Part shown: in pieces, positions 17,201 through 25,720 of the stretch
Layout of the letters: each line of letters begins with the position of its first letter
Numbering within the stretch: the first letter of the stretch is position 1
Assembly: GCA_934725575.1 (NCBI GenBank)
Contig: CAKVCK010000016.1
Span: forward strand, 1 to 64,000
Source: an uncultured Bacteroidales bacterium
GTDB taxonomy: Bacteria > Bacteroidota > Bacteroidia > Bacteroidales > UBA932
Length of the DNA: 64,000 nt
Direction: 5' to 3'
The notes under the pieces: model-generated
What the model saw: the letters and a program-made list of their open reading frames with translations, nothing else
What the model was told of the DNA's origin: nothing
Databases searched by the model: none
Position numbers and translations under genes: made by a program

Positions 17201-17456
17201 GTGTGACAATCCGAATTTCAAGGGGAGGTTCAAGCCAGCTTTGGAAATGATTCAGAACAAAGAGGTTGATATGGTGATCAATATCCCGAAAAACTTCTCG
17301 GCCCTGGAACTTTCCAACGGCTACCAGATCAGAAGGGCAGCCATAGACTTCAACGTCACCCTCTTCACGAATGCCCGCCTCGCCACCGCCTTCATCCGCG
17401 CTTTCTGCTCCACCAGCATAAACGACATCCAAATCAAGTCCTGGGATCAGTATTGA
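14217..17456 (+). CDS. carB: Carbamoyl-phosphate synthase large subunit
   Basis: 1079 aa, normal length. Two homologous ATP-grasp halves (the first opens [21 protein letters not shown], the second [21 protein letters not shown]) each carry an ATP-binding core with the [20 protein letters not shown] and [15 protein letters not shown] signatures. The C-terminal ~140 residues form the MGS-like allosteric domain ([33 protein letters not shown]). It makes carbamoyl phosphate from bicarbonate, ammonia and 2 ATP with CarA. All four Glu-Tyr pairs are coded GAA TAT although most Glu are GAG and most Tyr TAC. Confidence 0.98.
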   Translation: [1079 protein letters not shown]

Positions 17457-17468
17457 TTCTATGATATG

Positions 17469-17611
17469 ATTCAACAGAATGGCAGTTACCTCCAGCGATC
17501 CTCCCCACTCCGTGCTGCTCGCTATGAAGGTCCACTGGACCTTCATTAGTCGCTCACGACCTCCCTCTTCGGGAGCCAAAGTCGCTTGCGGCAACTGCCA
17601 TTCTGTTGAAT
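17469..17611. repeat. 143-bp palindromic element with 19-bp perfect ends (MITE-like)
   Basis: attcaacagaatggcagtt (17469-17487) and its exact reverse complement (17593-17611) bound the element. Inside are a near-perfect palindrome (atgaaggtcca, one base, tggaccttcat) and smaller hairpins (gtcgctcacgac, ctccctcttcgggag). No target duplication and no ORF are visible. It starts 13 bases after the carB stop and could also act as a transcript end. Confidence 0.7.
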
Positions 17612-17724
17612 AAGTGTATTATCTGATTAATTTGAAAGCCGTTTTAATTTGTTTATCAGAAGTTTTTTGCCTCAAGTAATATCACAAACAAATAATAGCG
17701 ATGATTTGTTCAATCAGTTCCTTT

Positions 17725-17845
17725 TAGCGGAATATTTGGTGCGGCAGACTATGGCCGCCCGTGGCCATATGAACGGGTGGCCCGCCGTAGGCGGGACGGG
17801 ATGGAGCGCGCAGCGCGGAAGTCTGCAGTACCAAATATTCCGCTA
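17725..17845. repeat. 121-bp palindromic element, second type (MITE-like)
   Basis: The ends tagcggaatatttggt and accaaatattccgcta pair exactly, then gcagact/agtctgc after a three-base mismatch. Inside are atggcc/ggccat and cccgcc/ggcggg hairpins. The arms differ in sequence from the 17469 element but the architecture is alike. Each arm contains one GAATAT. The gap 17457-17912 holds only these two elements and the rho terminator. Confidence 0.65.
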
Positions 17846-17862
17846 TGGAATCTATACTAAAA

Positions 17863-17892
17863 AAGGCGACTGAAGATATTCAATCGCCTTTA
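17863..17892 (-). terminator. Intrinsic terminator of rho
   Basis: On the minus strand aaaggcga pairs with tcgccttt around a 14-nt loop, followed by further T (17862-17859), 20 bases beyond the rho stop. Confidence 0.75.
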
Positions 17893-17912
17893 TTCATATA
17901 TTCCTGAATCAA

Positions 17913-19784
17913 TTAGAACGTGTCATAGTACTTAGCGTCACGAGGGGTGACTTTGTTCATATTCTCAAGGAGAAGATCATTGGTCTTGTACTCGTCCATC
18001 AACTGAAGCATAAAGTTCATCGCCTCTGTAGGATTCATGTCGGCAAGAAGCTTGCGCAGGATCCAAATCCTGTTGGCCGCCTCACGACTGTACAGAAGAT
18101 CGTCACGACGTGTGCTGGAGAGAACCACATTGACGGCAGGGAAGATACGCCTGTTGGCGAGGGTTCTGTCAAGCTGAAGTTCCATATTGCCGGTACCTTT
18201 GAACTCCTCGAAGATCACGTCATCCATCTTGGAACCGGTCTCGGTCAAGGCAGTCGCAAGGATTGTCAGCGAACCGCCACCCTCGATGTTACGCGCCGCA
18301 CCGAAGAAACGCTTAGGCTTCTGAAGGGCATTGGCATCCACTCCACCGGTCAAAACCTTACCGGAAGCCGGCTGGACAGTGTTGTAGGCGCGAGCCAGAC
18401 GGGTGATGGAATCAAGCAGGATCACAACATCGTGACCGCACTCCACAAGTCTGCGGGCCTTCTCAAGCACCATATTCGCGACTTTCACGTGCCTCTCAGC
18501 CGGCTCATCGAAAGTAGAGGCCACAACCTCTGCCTTCACGCTGCGGCTCATATCGGTAACCTCCTCTGGGCGCTCATCTATAAGAAGCACGATTTCATAA
18601 ACCTCAGGATGATTGTCCGCGATCGCATTGGCGATTGACTTAAGCAGCATAGTCTTACCTGTCTTAGGCTGAGACACGATCAAGCCACGCTGTCCCTTTC
18701 CGATAGGGGTGAACATATCCACAATACGGCAGGAAGGATCGCTCTGATGGCCGTGACCAAGGAGATTGAATTTTTCCTCTGGGAACAACGGGGTAAGGAA
18801 ATCAAACGGAACCCTGTCACGGATGTAGTCCGGAGTACGGCCGTTGATGTACTTGATCCTCACGAGAGGGAAATACTTGTCTCCCTCCTTTGGAGGACGG
18901 ATCTCACCGGTGACGGTGTCACCAGATTTAAGGGCATTATTCTTTATCTGGCTCTGGCTGACGTAGATGTCGTCAGGGGAGTTTAGATAATTGTAGTCCG
19001 AAGAGCGGAGGAATCCATAGCCGTCAGGCATAATCTCCAAGACCCCGGTAGCCTCCACAGTACCCTCAAACTCAATCTCCGGAGTTTTCTGTCTCTGGTT
19101 CGGATTCTGGAAATTCTGAGGCTTTTGCTGATTAGGATTCTGACCGTTCTGTCCTTGGAACTTGTTTTTCTTCCTGCGGCTGATGTCTCCGCTAGCGGCA
19201 GGATCATCCTTCAAATCATCAAAAAGCGCGTGGATGAACTCCTTTCCGTTGACAGGCTTGTCAACATTAGCCGCCACCTCCGCCGGAGCCTGAGCGTCTC
19301 CTTCCACCGGAGCGGCAGTGGCAGCGTCAGCCTGTTTGTTATCAGATGATGCGCTTGCTTCTGCCTGAGGTTGCTCAGCGGCAGGCGCGGCAGCGGATTT
19401 CGGCTTGCGCCCTCTCTTCTTAGGAGCTGGCTTTGCCGGCTGATCCTGAACGGCGGCAACCGGTTCAACAGTCTCTTTAGCCTCTTTCTGCTCTTTTGGT
19501 TCAGTCTTTTCCTTTGCGGCTTCCTGCTGTTCCTTAACAACCTTTTTCTCTGCTTTGGCCGCAGCCTTGCCTTGATCCGGCAATGGATTCTTGCGTGGCC
19601 TTCCGCGCTTACCCTTAGGCTTCTCTATCGGTTCCTGAGACGCGGCGGCGGCCTGCGCGTCCAATATCGCAAACGACAGATTCTCATCCGTCAGTTTCTT
19701 GATGTTCTTAATCTGATGCTCTTGAGCGACCTTTTCAAGCTGCTCTCTGCTCATCTGAGTGAGTTCGAATAAATTATAAGGCAT
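17913..19784 (-). CDS. rho: Transcription termination factor Rho
   Basis: 623 aa from MPYNLFELTQMSREQLEKV; an ATG 7 codons upstream is possible. Order: Rho_N helical domain (1-45); a long Ala/Lys/Pro/Glu-rich insert with repeated KRGRPRK/KKRGRKPK basic motifs and an Asn/Gln-rich stretch (~55-230), typical of Bacteroidota; an RNA-binding cold-shock-like domain (VEATGVLEIMPDGYGFLRS); and the hexameric ATPase with Walker A SQPKTGKT near 370 and LLIDERPEEV. It ends transcripts by RNA-dependent translocation. The ~70-90-nt leader leaves room for autoregulation. The insert may mediate condensate formation, as shown for Rho of Bacteroides thetaiotaomicron. Confidence 0.97.
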   Translation of the reverse strand: MPYNLFELTQMSREQLEKVAQEHQIKNIKKLTDENLSFAILDAQAAAASQEPIEKPKGKRGRPRKNPLPDQGKAAAKAEKKVVKEQQEAAKEKTEPKEQKEAKETVEPVAAVQDQPAKPAPKKRGRKPKSAAAPAAEQPQAEASASSDNKQADAATAAPVEGDAQAPAEVAANVDKPVNGKEFIHALFDDLKDDPAASGDISRRKKNKFQGQNGQNPNQQKPQNFQNPNQRQKTPEIEFEGTVEATGVLEIMPDGYGFLRSSDYNYLNSPDDIYVSQSQIKNNALKSGDTVTGEIRPPKEGDKYFPLVRIKYINGRTPDYIRDRVPFDFLTPLFPEEKFNLLGHGHQSDPSCRIVDMFTPIGKGQRGLIVSQPKTGKTMLLKSIANAIADNHPEVYEIVLLIDERPEEVTDMSRSVKAEVVASTFDEPAERHVKVANMVLEKARRLVECGHDVVILLDSITRLARAYNTVQPASGKVLTGGVDANALQKPKRFFGAARNIEGGGSLTILATALTETGSKMDDVIFEEFKGTGNMELQLDRTLANRRIFPAVNVVLSSTRRDDLLYSREAANRIWILRKLLADMNPTEAMNFMLQLMDEYKTNDLLLENMNKVTPRDAKYYDTF

Positions 19785-19878
19785 AGCTTTTAATGATTCC
19801 GGCATAATGAGCCGGAGATTTTTCAGAAAAAATATTTTCGGGTATTTAAATCAGCTTGCGCTGGAAATATGCAGTGTG

Positions 19879-19886
19879 CAAATATA
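19879..19886 (-). promoter_or_regulatory. rho promoter
   Basis: TATATTTG followed by C on the minus strand is a perfect -7 box, and TTTTTGG lies about 20 bases upstream as the -33 element. Confidence 0.6.
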
Positions 19887-19938
19887 GAAATAATATCTTG
19901 AATATCCAAAAATACGAGAACCGACGCAAAAAAGGCGC

Positions 19939-19963
19939 AAAAAAAGCGGGTGCGAAACCCGCT
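19939..19963 (-). terminator. Intrinsic terminator of lptD
   Basis: On the minus strand agcgggt and acccgct form a 7-bp stem with a 5-nt loop, followed by seven T, 23 bases beyond the lptD stop. Confidence 0.8.
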
Positions 19964-19985
19964 GTAATTGAATTCTGGCTGTACG

Positions 19986-22775
19986 CTAATTATCCCAGTA
20001 GCTTGTGCTCTTCTTGAACCTGAGAAGGTCCGCCAGAGCCGCGGCATTCGCCGAAATGAGGAATGAATATGACTGGTACATACCGGAAGGCACCCACGAC
20101 ACGGAAATATTGAAGCAGTGAAGATCATACCTGAACGAGAATTGCGTTGTGGTCATCTTCATAGCGGTGAAATCCCATCCGGATTGTGCCTGCATCGACA
20201 TCTTCGGGGTCAATTGAATATTACCTTGGACTCCGAGAGTCTGCGTGTAGTTGTCCTTCTTGATGAGCTGGTTGTTAGTGAAGTTGAACGACCTGTTCAT
20301 CTGGAAGCTGTAGTTGAAATTAAGGCTCCACGGAACATTCGGATTGGTGTAGTACAGCCAGCCTCCAGGAATATATTCGCCAGTGACAGGATGGTAGTAT
20401 ATCCGCCTGTAATAGTCCGCGGGATTGCCGGAGGAGCCGGAATCACCACCTCCTGAGGACTTTGACCCGTCATTGCCTTTGACGGTTCCCTTGCCGGACA
20501 ATGAATATGACAGCGAGGCGCTGACATTGGTGAGCCTCAGCGGGACACCGTTCTCCATTATGTTGTACTTGTTGATCCTTTGGCCTCTCTCATTGATGGC
20601 GTACGGGTCAAAGTTCATATTTCCGTTGACTCCCAGCTTCCCGAAGATAGATGTGGACATAGACACTCCCACATTGTTCATTTTTAAGGAGTCCGCAAGG
20701 AAATTATAGCCAGTTGAGATGTTGAACTGATCCAGAAGCTTGACTTTTTTCGAGCCTGTTCCGGTAGTGTCTTTCATATCACGCACCTTAGCCTCAAGGT
20801 TATTGCCGATCGAAATGCTCATCGTGGCGGATTTCCCTTTGCCCGGAGCCGAGTTGATCTGTCCCTGATAGATGTTGTAGTCGTATGATTTCTGTACACC
20901 GAGGGTGTCGATGTAATTGAAAGTACGCCAACCATTGAACGCCTTGCCTTTCTCCGGACTGAAGCTCATACTTACGCTTGGAGAGACCACGTGCCTGAGG
21001 GCCTGTATCTTATGATACTTGCCGAACGTGTACATTCCGTAGAGACGGGTGCTCATAGAAACGGAACCAGAGTAGTTGTGGGTCGCTCCGAACGTGCCGA
21101 ACTGCTTGCCCATCTCTGTCTTCACGCTATTGGTCTCCGGATCAAAGTAAGCCTCGCTCTTCCTGAAGAACCAGTTCATACCATAGCTCACGTTAGGAGC
21201 GACATTGACATATTTGAACAAAGTGAAATCCGGCAGCTTTATCGAGAAATTGTGAGCCATACCGTTCTGGAACTTGTCCATAAACCCAGGCTCGCCGAAC
21301 TCTGATGCCTTGAAATTGATTTTGTTCTGGATCGAGGTGTTGTAACCCAATGCGAATTTCTCATAGAAACGCTCCTTGCCGACCCTGTTCTTGATCTTGA
21401 ACGGATAGAACGTGGAGACGGAGAACGTGATGTTAGGCAGGGTGAATGAATACGAGCTGTCCCTTGAGTTCTGGCTATGCAGAGCGTTGATGGAAAGATT
21501 GAATTTTCCGTTCCAGTTCTTCGAATATGAGATTGAGGACGAAATCTGGTTCTGGAGTGCCTCCGAGACCGAATGGGAGTTGTAACGGCTGTTGGAAGGA
21601 CTGGAGAAGTTCACCGAAGCGGAGAACGATGTCCCCGGATGCGCCTTGGAATCCTGCGAATGAGACCACCTGACACCGAAGTTCTTGCTCTGGAAGAAAT
21701 CCGAGCTTCCCTTCTCACCGGTCTGGTCCACAGAGTAGTTCACGGCCAGGTTACCGTTGAACTTGTATTTCACCATATACCGGGAGTTCAGGTTGGCCGC
21801 CCAGGAGCCCAAAGTGTAGTAGTCACCGGTCAGGGACATATCGAAATAGTCACCCAAGACGAAATACATTCCTGCGTCCCTCATATAGAATCCACGAGCG
21901 TTCTCCTCACCGAACGACGGCATCAGCATACCTGTAGCCCTGTCCGGACGCTTAGGAATGAATCCGAAAGGAATTCCGATAGGCAAATCAACATCCTCGA
22001 CAACCAGATGAGCGGGGCCGAAGACGGTCTTCTGAGATGGCTTCGTGACAACCTTGGCGGAAGACATCTTCAGGTAATAGTGAGGATGCTCAAGGTCACA
22101 GACGGTGTATTTTCCTTTCGTGATGTTGATGGACTTGTCCGGCATCATCTTGATGTTCTTTCCGTGCATAATGCCGTCGTCCTCCCTCGTGATCATATTC
22201 GTGATCCTGGCCTTCTGTGTGTTGAAGTTATAGCGGACTTCCTCCATATTGAAGGTCTGGTTGCCCTGAGTCATCTCCGGCTGGCCTTTCCACGTGCCGG
22301 CAAGGCTGTCGTAGGTGCCTCTGGCGAACACGGTTCCGGTAGCCATATCATATTCCATATAGTCCGCCTTCAGCTTGAGGTTCTCGTAGGAAACCTCGAC
22401 ATCTCCCCAATAGTACATCTTGCGCTGGCCGTTGGAGAAGTCCTGGCGGATGGAATCCTTGGCCCCGGAGAACGCCGGTCTAGACAAGGAACTCTTCTCA
22501 AGCATAAACAAGGAGTCCGCCCTGGAAATGGAATCGGCCCTATGGGCAGAATCTCTGGCTGCTGAAAGTGAATCTTTTATGATTGGAACTGAATCATTTA
22601 TCGGAATGACGGAATCCGTCCTGGCGACAATGGCGGTATCAGGTACGAACTCGGTCCCGACAGCCTTTCTAAGGTTGCGGTTCCTCCTCACATCCTGCCC
22701 GAACATCGAGAATCCGGTCAGGCCGACAAGCGCTCCAATGAGGATAATGTTATATGTATGCTTTCTGAAATGCAA
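19986..22775 (-). CDS. lptD: LPS-assembly outer-membrane protein LptD
   Basis: 929 aa. The start must be the TTG at 22775, because TAA precedes it immediately and the next Met (residue 24) lies after the signal peptide FRKHTYNIILIGALVGLTGFSMFGQ. A Ser/Asp-rich linker (SVIPINDSVPIIKDSLSAARDS) follows, then an OstA/LptA-like beta-jellyroll (YWGDVEVSYENLKLKADYMEYD) and a large beta-barrel ending in aromatic-rich strands. With LptE-type partners it inserts lipopolysaccharide into the outer leaflet. Divergent from the amidase with overlapping promoters and a very short leader. Confidence 0.92.
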   Translation of the reverse strand: MHFRKHTYNIILIGALVGLTGFSMFGQDVRRNRNLRKAVGTEFVPDTAIVARTDSVIPINDSVPIIKDSLSAARDSAHRADSISRADSLFMLEKSSLSRPAFSGAKDSIRQDFSNGQRKMYYWGDVEVSYENLKLKADYMEYDMATGTVFARGTYDSLAGTWKGQPEMTQGNQTFNMEEVRYNFNTQKARITNMITREDDGIMHGKNIKMMPDKSINITKGKYTVCDLEHPHYYLKMSSAKVVTKPSQKTVFGPAHLVVEDVDLPIGIPFGFIPKRPDRATGMLMPSFGEENARGFYMRDAGMYFVLGDYFDMSLTGDYYTLGSWAANLNSRYMVKYKFNGNLAVNYSVDQTGEKGSSDFFQSKNFGVRWSHSQDSKAHPGTSFSASVNFSSPSNSRYNSHSVSEALQNQISSSISYSKNWNGKFNLSINALHSQNSRDSSYSFTLPNITFSVSTFYPFKIKNRVGKERFYEKFALGYNTSIQNKINFKASEFGEPGFMDKFQNGMAHNFSIKLPDFTLFKYVNVAPNVSYGMNWFFRKSEAYFDPETNSVKTEMGKQFGTFGATHNYSGSVSMSTRLYGMYTFGKYHKIQALRHVVSPSVSMSFSPEKGKAFNGWRTFNYIDTLGVQKSYDYNIYQGQINSAPGKGKSATMSISIGNNLEAKVRDMKDTTGTGSKKVKLLDQFNISTGYNFLADSLKMNNVGVSMSTSIFGKLGVNGNMNFDPYAINERGQRINKYNIMENGVPLRLTNVSASLSYSLSGKGTVKGNDGSKSSGGGDSGSSGNPADYYRRIYYHPVTGEYIPGGWLYYTNPNVPWSLNFNYSFQMNRSFNFTNNQLIKKDNYTQTLGVQGNIQLTPKMSMQAQSGWDFTAMKMTTTQFSFRYDLHCFNISVSWVPSGMYQSYSFLISANAAALADLLRFKKSTSYWDN

Positions 22776-22783
22776 TTATTTTA

Positions 22784-22806
22784 TAAATTTGCAAAAGACA
22801 AATATA
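22784..22806. promoter_or_regulatory. Back-to-back promoters of lptD and amidase
   Basis: Plus strand TAAATTTG (22784-22791) faces minus strand TATATTTG (22806-22799); the boxes are 7 bases apart, so the two transcription complexes cannot be bound at once. Predicted leaders are under 25 nt on both sides. Confidence 0.55.
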
Positions 22807-22815
22807 CTACATATT

Positions 22816-23976
22816 TTGGATTTACATCGCAATTTTCTTGCCGTACTCACGGCACTGTCGTTTTCAACGGCCGGATTTCTCGCTTACGCACAGAAGAGTC
22901 CTTCGGCCTCGATACGTTTGTCCACCGTGGTCATAGATCCCGGTCACGGAGGCAAGGACTCCGGCTGCATAAGTCCGAGCGGAAAGACTATGGAGAAGAC
23001 CTTGGTTCTGGACATCTCCAAGCGTCTGGCCGAGATGATCAAGGCCGGCTACCCGGACGTGAAGGTCATAATGACCAGAAGCGATGACACCTTTGTCACA
23101 CTTCAGGGGAGGGCGGACATCGCGAACGCGAACAACGCGAACCTGTTCATCTCCGTCCACGTGAATTCCGTACCGGGAAAGAAGAACGGCCCCAACGGCT
23201 ACTCGGTGCATATCCTCGGCCAGTACAACAGCAAGAAGAAGGATATGTACGCCGGCAATATGGACGTGGTACGTAGGGAGAACTCAGTCATAAAGCTTGA
23301 GGACGACTACACCACCCGCTATGAGGGGTTCGATCCGAACGATCCGGAGTCCTACATATTTATGAATCTTATGCAGAACGCCTACCTGGAGCAAAGCTTC
23401 AAGTTCGCCCAAGCTGTGGACAGGGAAATGAAGGGCGGGACGTTCCAGCATAGCCGAGGAATATCCCAGGATGCCTTCTACGTCCTGTGGCGCACAGCGA
23501 TGCCGGCGGTGCTCATAGAATGCGGCTTTTTGTCCAACACCGCCGATCGCGAGGCCCTGATCACTGAAAAGGGACGCGCCCGGATCGCTTCTGACATCTA
23601 TAACGCATTCAGAAGCTACAAGAAGGAATATGACGGCTCCGACGCTGTCAAAAACGCCGCGACAGCCAAGTCAAAAAACGCAGGCTCAGAATCAAGCGTA
23701 GCTAAAGATAGGAAGACGGAAGCATCTGTGAAAGAGGATGCTCCTATAATCTATGGAACTCAGGTTCTTGTATCTTCCAAATCTATGCCCGGCAATGATC
23801 CTTTCTTCAAAGGATATGATGTTATCAAGGTTCCGTCCGGAAGACTTTTCAAGTATATCATAGGTTACTCCGCTGACTTGGACACTGCCAAGGAGAAGAA
23901 CCGCTCACTGAGCCGAGATTTCAAGGACTCATTTCTTGTAAAGGTTGAAAATGATACCGCGGAACGTGTGAGATAG
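22816..23976 (+). CDS. Secreted N-acetylmuramoyl-L-alanine amidase with SPOR-like tail
   Basis: 386 aa from a TTG at 22816, giving the signal peptide LHRNFLAVLTALSFSTAGFLAYAQ; no ATG lies between the promoter and this segment. The Amidase_3 domain shows VVIDPGHGGKDSG (zinc His), SVHVNS (zinc His) and VLIECGFLSN (catalytic Glu). After a Lys/Ala/Ser linker the last ~75 residues (GTQVLVSSKSMP...) resemble a SPOR domain that binds denuded septal glycan. It cleaves the amide between MurNAc and the stem peptide in the periplasm, probably during daughter-cell separation. Confidence 0.9.
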   Translation: MDLHRNFLAVLTALSFSTAGFLAYAQKSPSASIRLSTVVIDPGHGGKDSGCISPSGKTMEKTLVLDISKRLAEMIKAGYPDVKVIMTRSDDTFVTLQGRADIANANNANLFISVHVNSVPGKKNGPNGYSVHILGQYNSKKKDMYAGNMDVVRRENSVIKLEDDYTTRYEGFDPNDPESYIFMNLMQNAYLEQSFKFAQAVDREMKGGTFQHSRGISQDAFYVLWRTAMPAVLIECGFLSNTADREALITEKGRARIASDIYNAFRSYKKEYDGSDAVKNAATAKSKNAGSESSVAKDRKTEASVKEDAPIIYGTQVLVSSKSMPGNDPFFKGYDVIKVPSGRLFKYIIGYSADLDTAKEKNRSLSRDFKDSFLVKVENDTAERVR

Positions 23977-23982
23977 CCTTCT

Positions 23983-24036
23983 GAAATTCCGTTCTTCCAC
24001 TTAATCAAAGCGTTGGAGGGACGGAATTTCTATTTT
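23983..24036 (+). terminator. Intrinsic terminator of the amidase gene
   Basis: gaaattccgt (23983-23992) and acggaatttc (24021-24030) form a 10-bp perfect stem, followed by tattttt. Confidence 0.65.
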
Positions 24037-24280
24037 TGATAAATTCTAATTTATAACTTGCTTGATAATAGCAAATTTAAGAAATTTATCAATCGTAAAA
24101 TATTGATTATTTTAATATTATATAATTTAATTAGCGTCAAGAATAGGTCCGTATAAGGAAAATAAAAAACAAAAACAATACTAAAAAAGATTTTTTATGA
24201 ATTAATTTTCCCCCAATTTTGCACAAGCAAACAAACGAGGGATAAACACTCTTTAATTCATTAAAATTTCATTTAAAGAA
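24037..24280. other. AT-rich region upstream of dnaA
   Basis: About 240 bases with long A/T runs and no ORF. It holds several TTATCAA/TTGATAA words but no perfect TTATCCACA DnaA box. A weak promoter-like caattttgc lies at 24214-24222. It may be the dnaA control region; a replication origin is possible but not supported by box counts. Confidence 0.35.
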
Positions 24281-25708
24281 ATGGGTGAACTGGAAAGACA
24301 TATTTCTGTGTGGGACGAATGTCTGCGTATCTTTGAGAAGAACGTTGAACCGAAACAGTTCGACGTATGGTTCAAGACTATAGTGCCGGTCTCTCTCGAA
24401 GGCTCCACGCTGACAATCGAAGTGCCGACCGATTTCTTCAGAAGCTATCTGGAGGACGCTTTCCTTCCTATTATAAAGATGACACTCAGAAGGGTAATCG
24501 GCCCGGACGCCAGACTTCTGTACAAGATTCATCCGGTAAAGAAGGAGCCGGCGATGGTATTCACCGCCTCACACGGCAATGTCCCTGAGAACAAGCCGGT
24601 GACGATCAACACTTTCCAGCCGTCAGGAAATCCAAGTCCGTTTGTTTTCCCTGGAATTCAGAAACTTAAGATCAATCCAAGGCTGAATCCGACATACTGC
24701 TTCGACAACCTTATCAAGGGAGAGTGCAACAAGATGGGCTACAACGCGGGTGTCAGCATCTCGGACAAGCCGGGCAAGACTCCGTTCAACCCTCTGTTCA
24801 TATTCGGAGGTCCGGGGCTTGGCAAGACGCACCTCGCACAAGCCATCGGCATTGCGATCCACGAGGCGTATCCGGACCTTGTCGTCCTTTACGTGACCGG
24901 CAACGAGTTCAGGACACAGTATGTCAACGCAGTTAATGTACAAAATAAACTGACAGACTTTATGGCGTTCTATATGAGGATAGATGTCCTCATTATGGAT
25001 GACATCCAGGAACTCATCGGTCCGGCGTCGCAGAACGCTTTCTTCAACATATTCAATCATCTTCATCAGTCAGGCAAGCAGCTGGTGTTCACTTCCGACC
25101 GCGCCCCTGTGGACCTGATGAACTTTGAGGAAAGGCTTCTGTCCCGCTTCAAATGGGGGCTTTCAGTGGAACTTTCCAAGCCGGACCACGACACAAGGCT
25201 CTCTATGCTTAAGGCAAGATGCGCCCGCGAGGGTGTCACGGTGAGCGACGATGTGCTGGAATTGCTGGCCAACAGGATCCGCTCGAACTTCAGGGAACTG
25301 GAGGGTGCGCTCATCTCCTTGATAGCGAACGCAACTTTGTGCCACGAGGAGGTGACGAAGGAACTTGCTGAGCAGGTGACAGGCAACATAGTGAGCGAGG
25401 AGCAGAACGAGGTCACGATCGACAAGGTCCAGGAGGTTGTCTGTGAATATTTCAACATCACCCGCGAGACTCTCCTGTCCAAATCCAGAAAGAGGCAAAT
25501 CGTCCAGGCCAGGCAGATCGCTATGTTTATGAGCCGCAACCACATAAACGGCTGCTCTCTGTCAACGATTGGTATGGAACTTGGAGGGAAGGACCACGCT
25601 ACAGTGCTGCACGCCTGCACGACTGTGTCGGACCTTATGACAACTGACAAGATGTTCAAGCAATACGTGACCGACATCGAAAAGATGCTTGTGCCTGTGG
25701 CAAGATAA
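24281..25708 (+). CDS. dnaA: Chromosomal replication initiator DnaA
   Basis: 475 aa, normal length. Domain I (SVWDECLRIFEKNVEPKQFDVWFK) binds helicase; a short linker of ~40 residues follows. The AAA+ domain has Walker A GGPGLGKTH (~177-185), Walker B VLIMDDIQ, and an arginine finger in EERLLSRFKWGL. C-terminal domain IV has the HTH signature CSLSTIGMELGGKDHATVLHAC. It melts oriC and loads DnaB. Gene pepD follows 12 bases later on the same transcript. Confidence 0.98.
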   Translation: MGELERHISVWDECLRIFEKNVEPKQFDVWFKTIVPVSLEGSTLTIEVPTDFFRSYLEDAFLPIIKMTLRRVIGPDARLLYKIHPVKKEPAMVFTASHGNVPENKPVTINTFQPSGNPSPFVFPGIQKLKINPRLNPTYCFDNLIKGECNKMGYNAGVSISDKPGKTPFNPLFIFGGPGLGKTHLAQAIGIAIHEAYPDLVVLYVTGNEFRTQYVNAVNVQNKLTDFMAFYMRIDVLIMDDIQELIGPASQNAFFNIFNHLHQSGKQLVFTSDRAPVDLMNFEERLLSRFKWGLSVELSKPDHDTRLSMLKARCAREGVTVSDDVLELLANRIRSNFRELEGALISLIANATLCHEEVTKELAEQVTGNIVSEEQNEVTIDKVQEVVCEYFNITRETLLSKSRKRQIVQARQIAMFMSRNHINGCSLSTIGMELGGKDHATVLHACTTVSDLMTTDKMFKQYVTDIEKMLVPVAR

Positions 25709-25720
25709 TAAAGGTGCCAA

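Noticed and set aside
21573..22565. 330-aa plus-strand ORF opposite lptD
   Set aside because: Antisense frame of lptD without recognisable motif; lptD has clear family features.
22420..22815. N-terminal extension of the amidase over lptD
   Set aside because: It runs antisense to lptD, precedes the promoter box, and would bury the signal peptide.
23977..24280. Replication origin oriC
   Set aside because: AT-rich and next to dnaA, but no clear DnaA boxes (TTATCCACA) were found; kept only as a dnaA control region.
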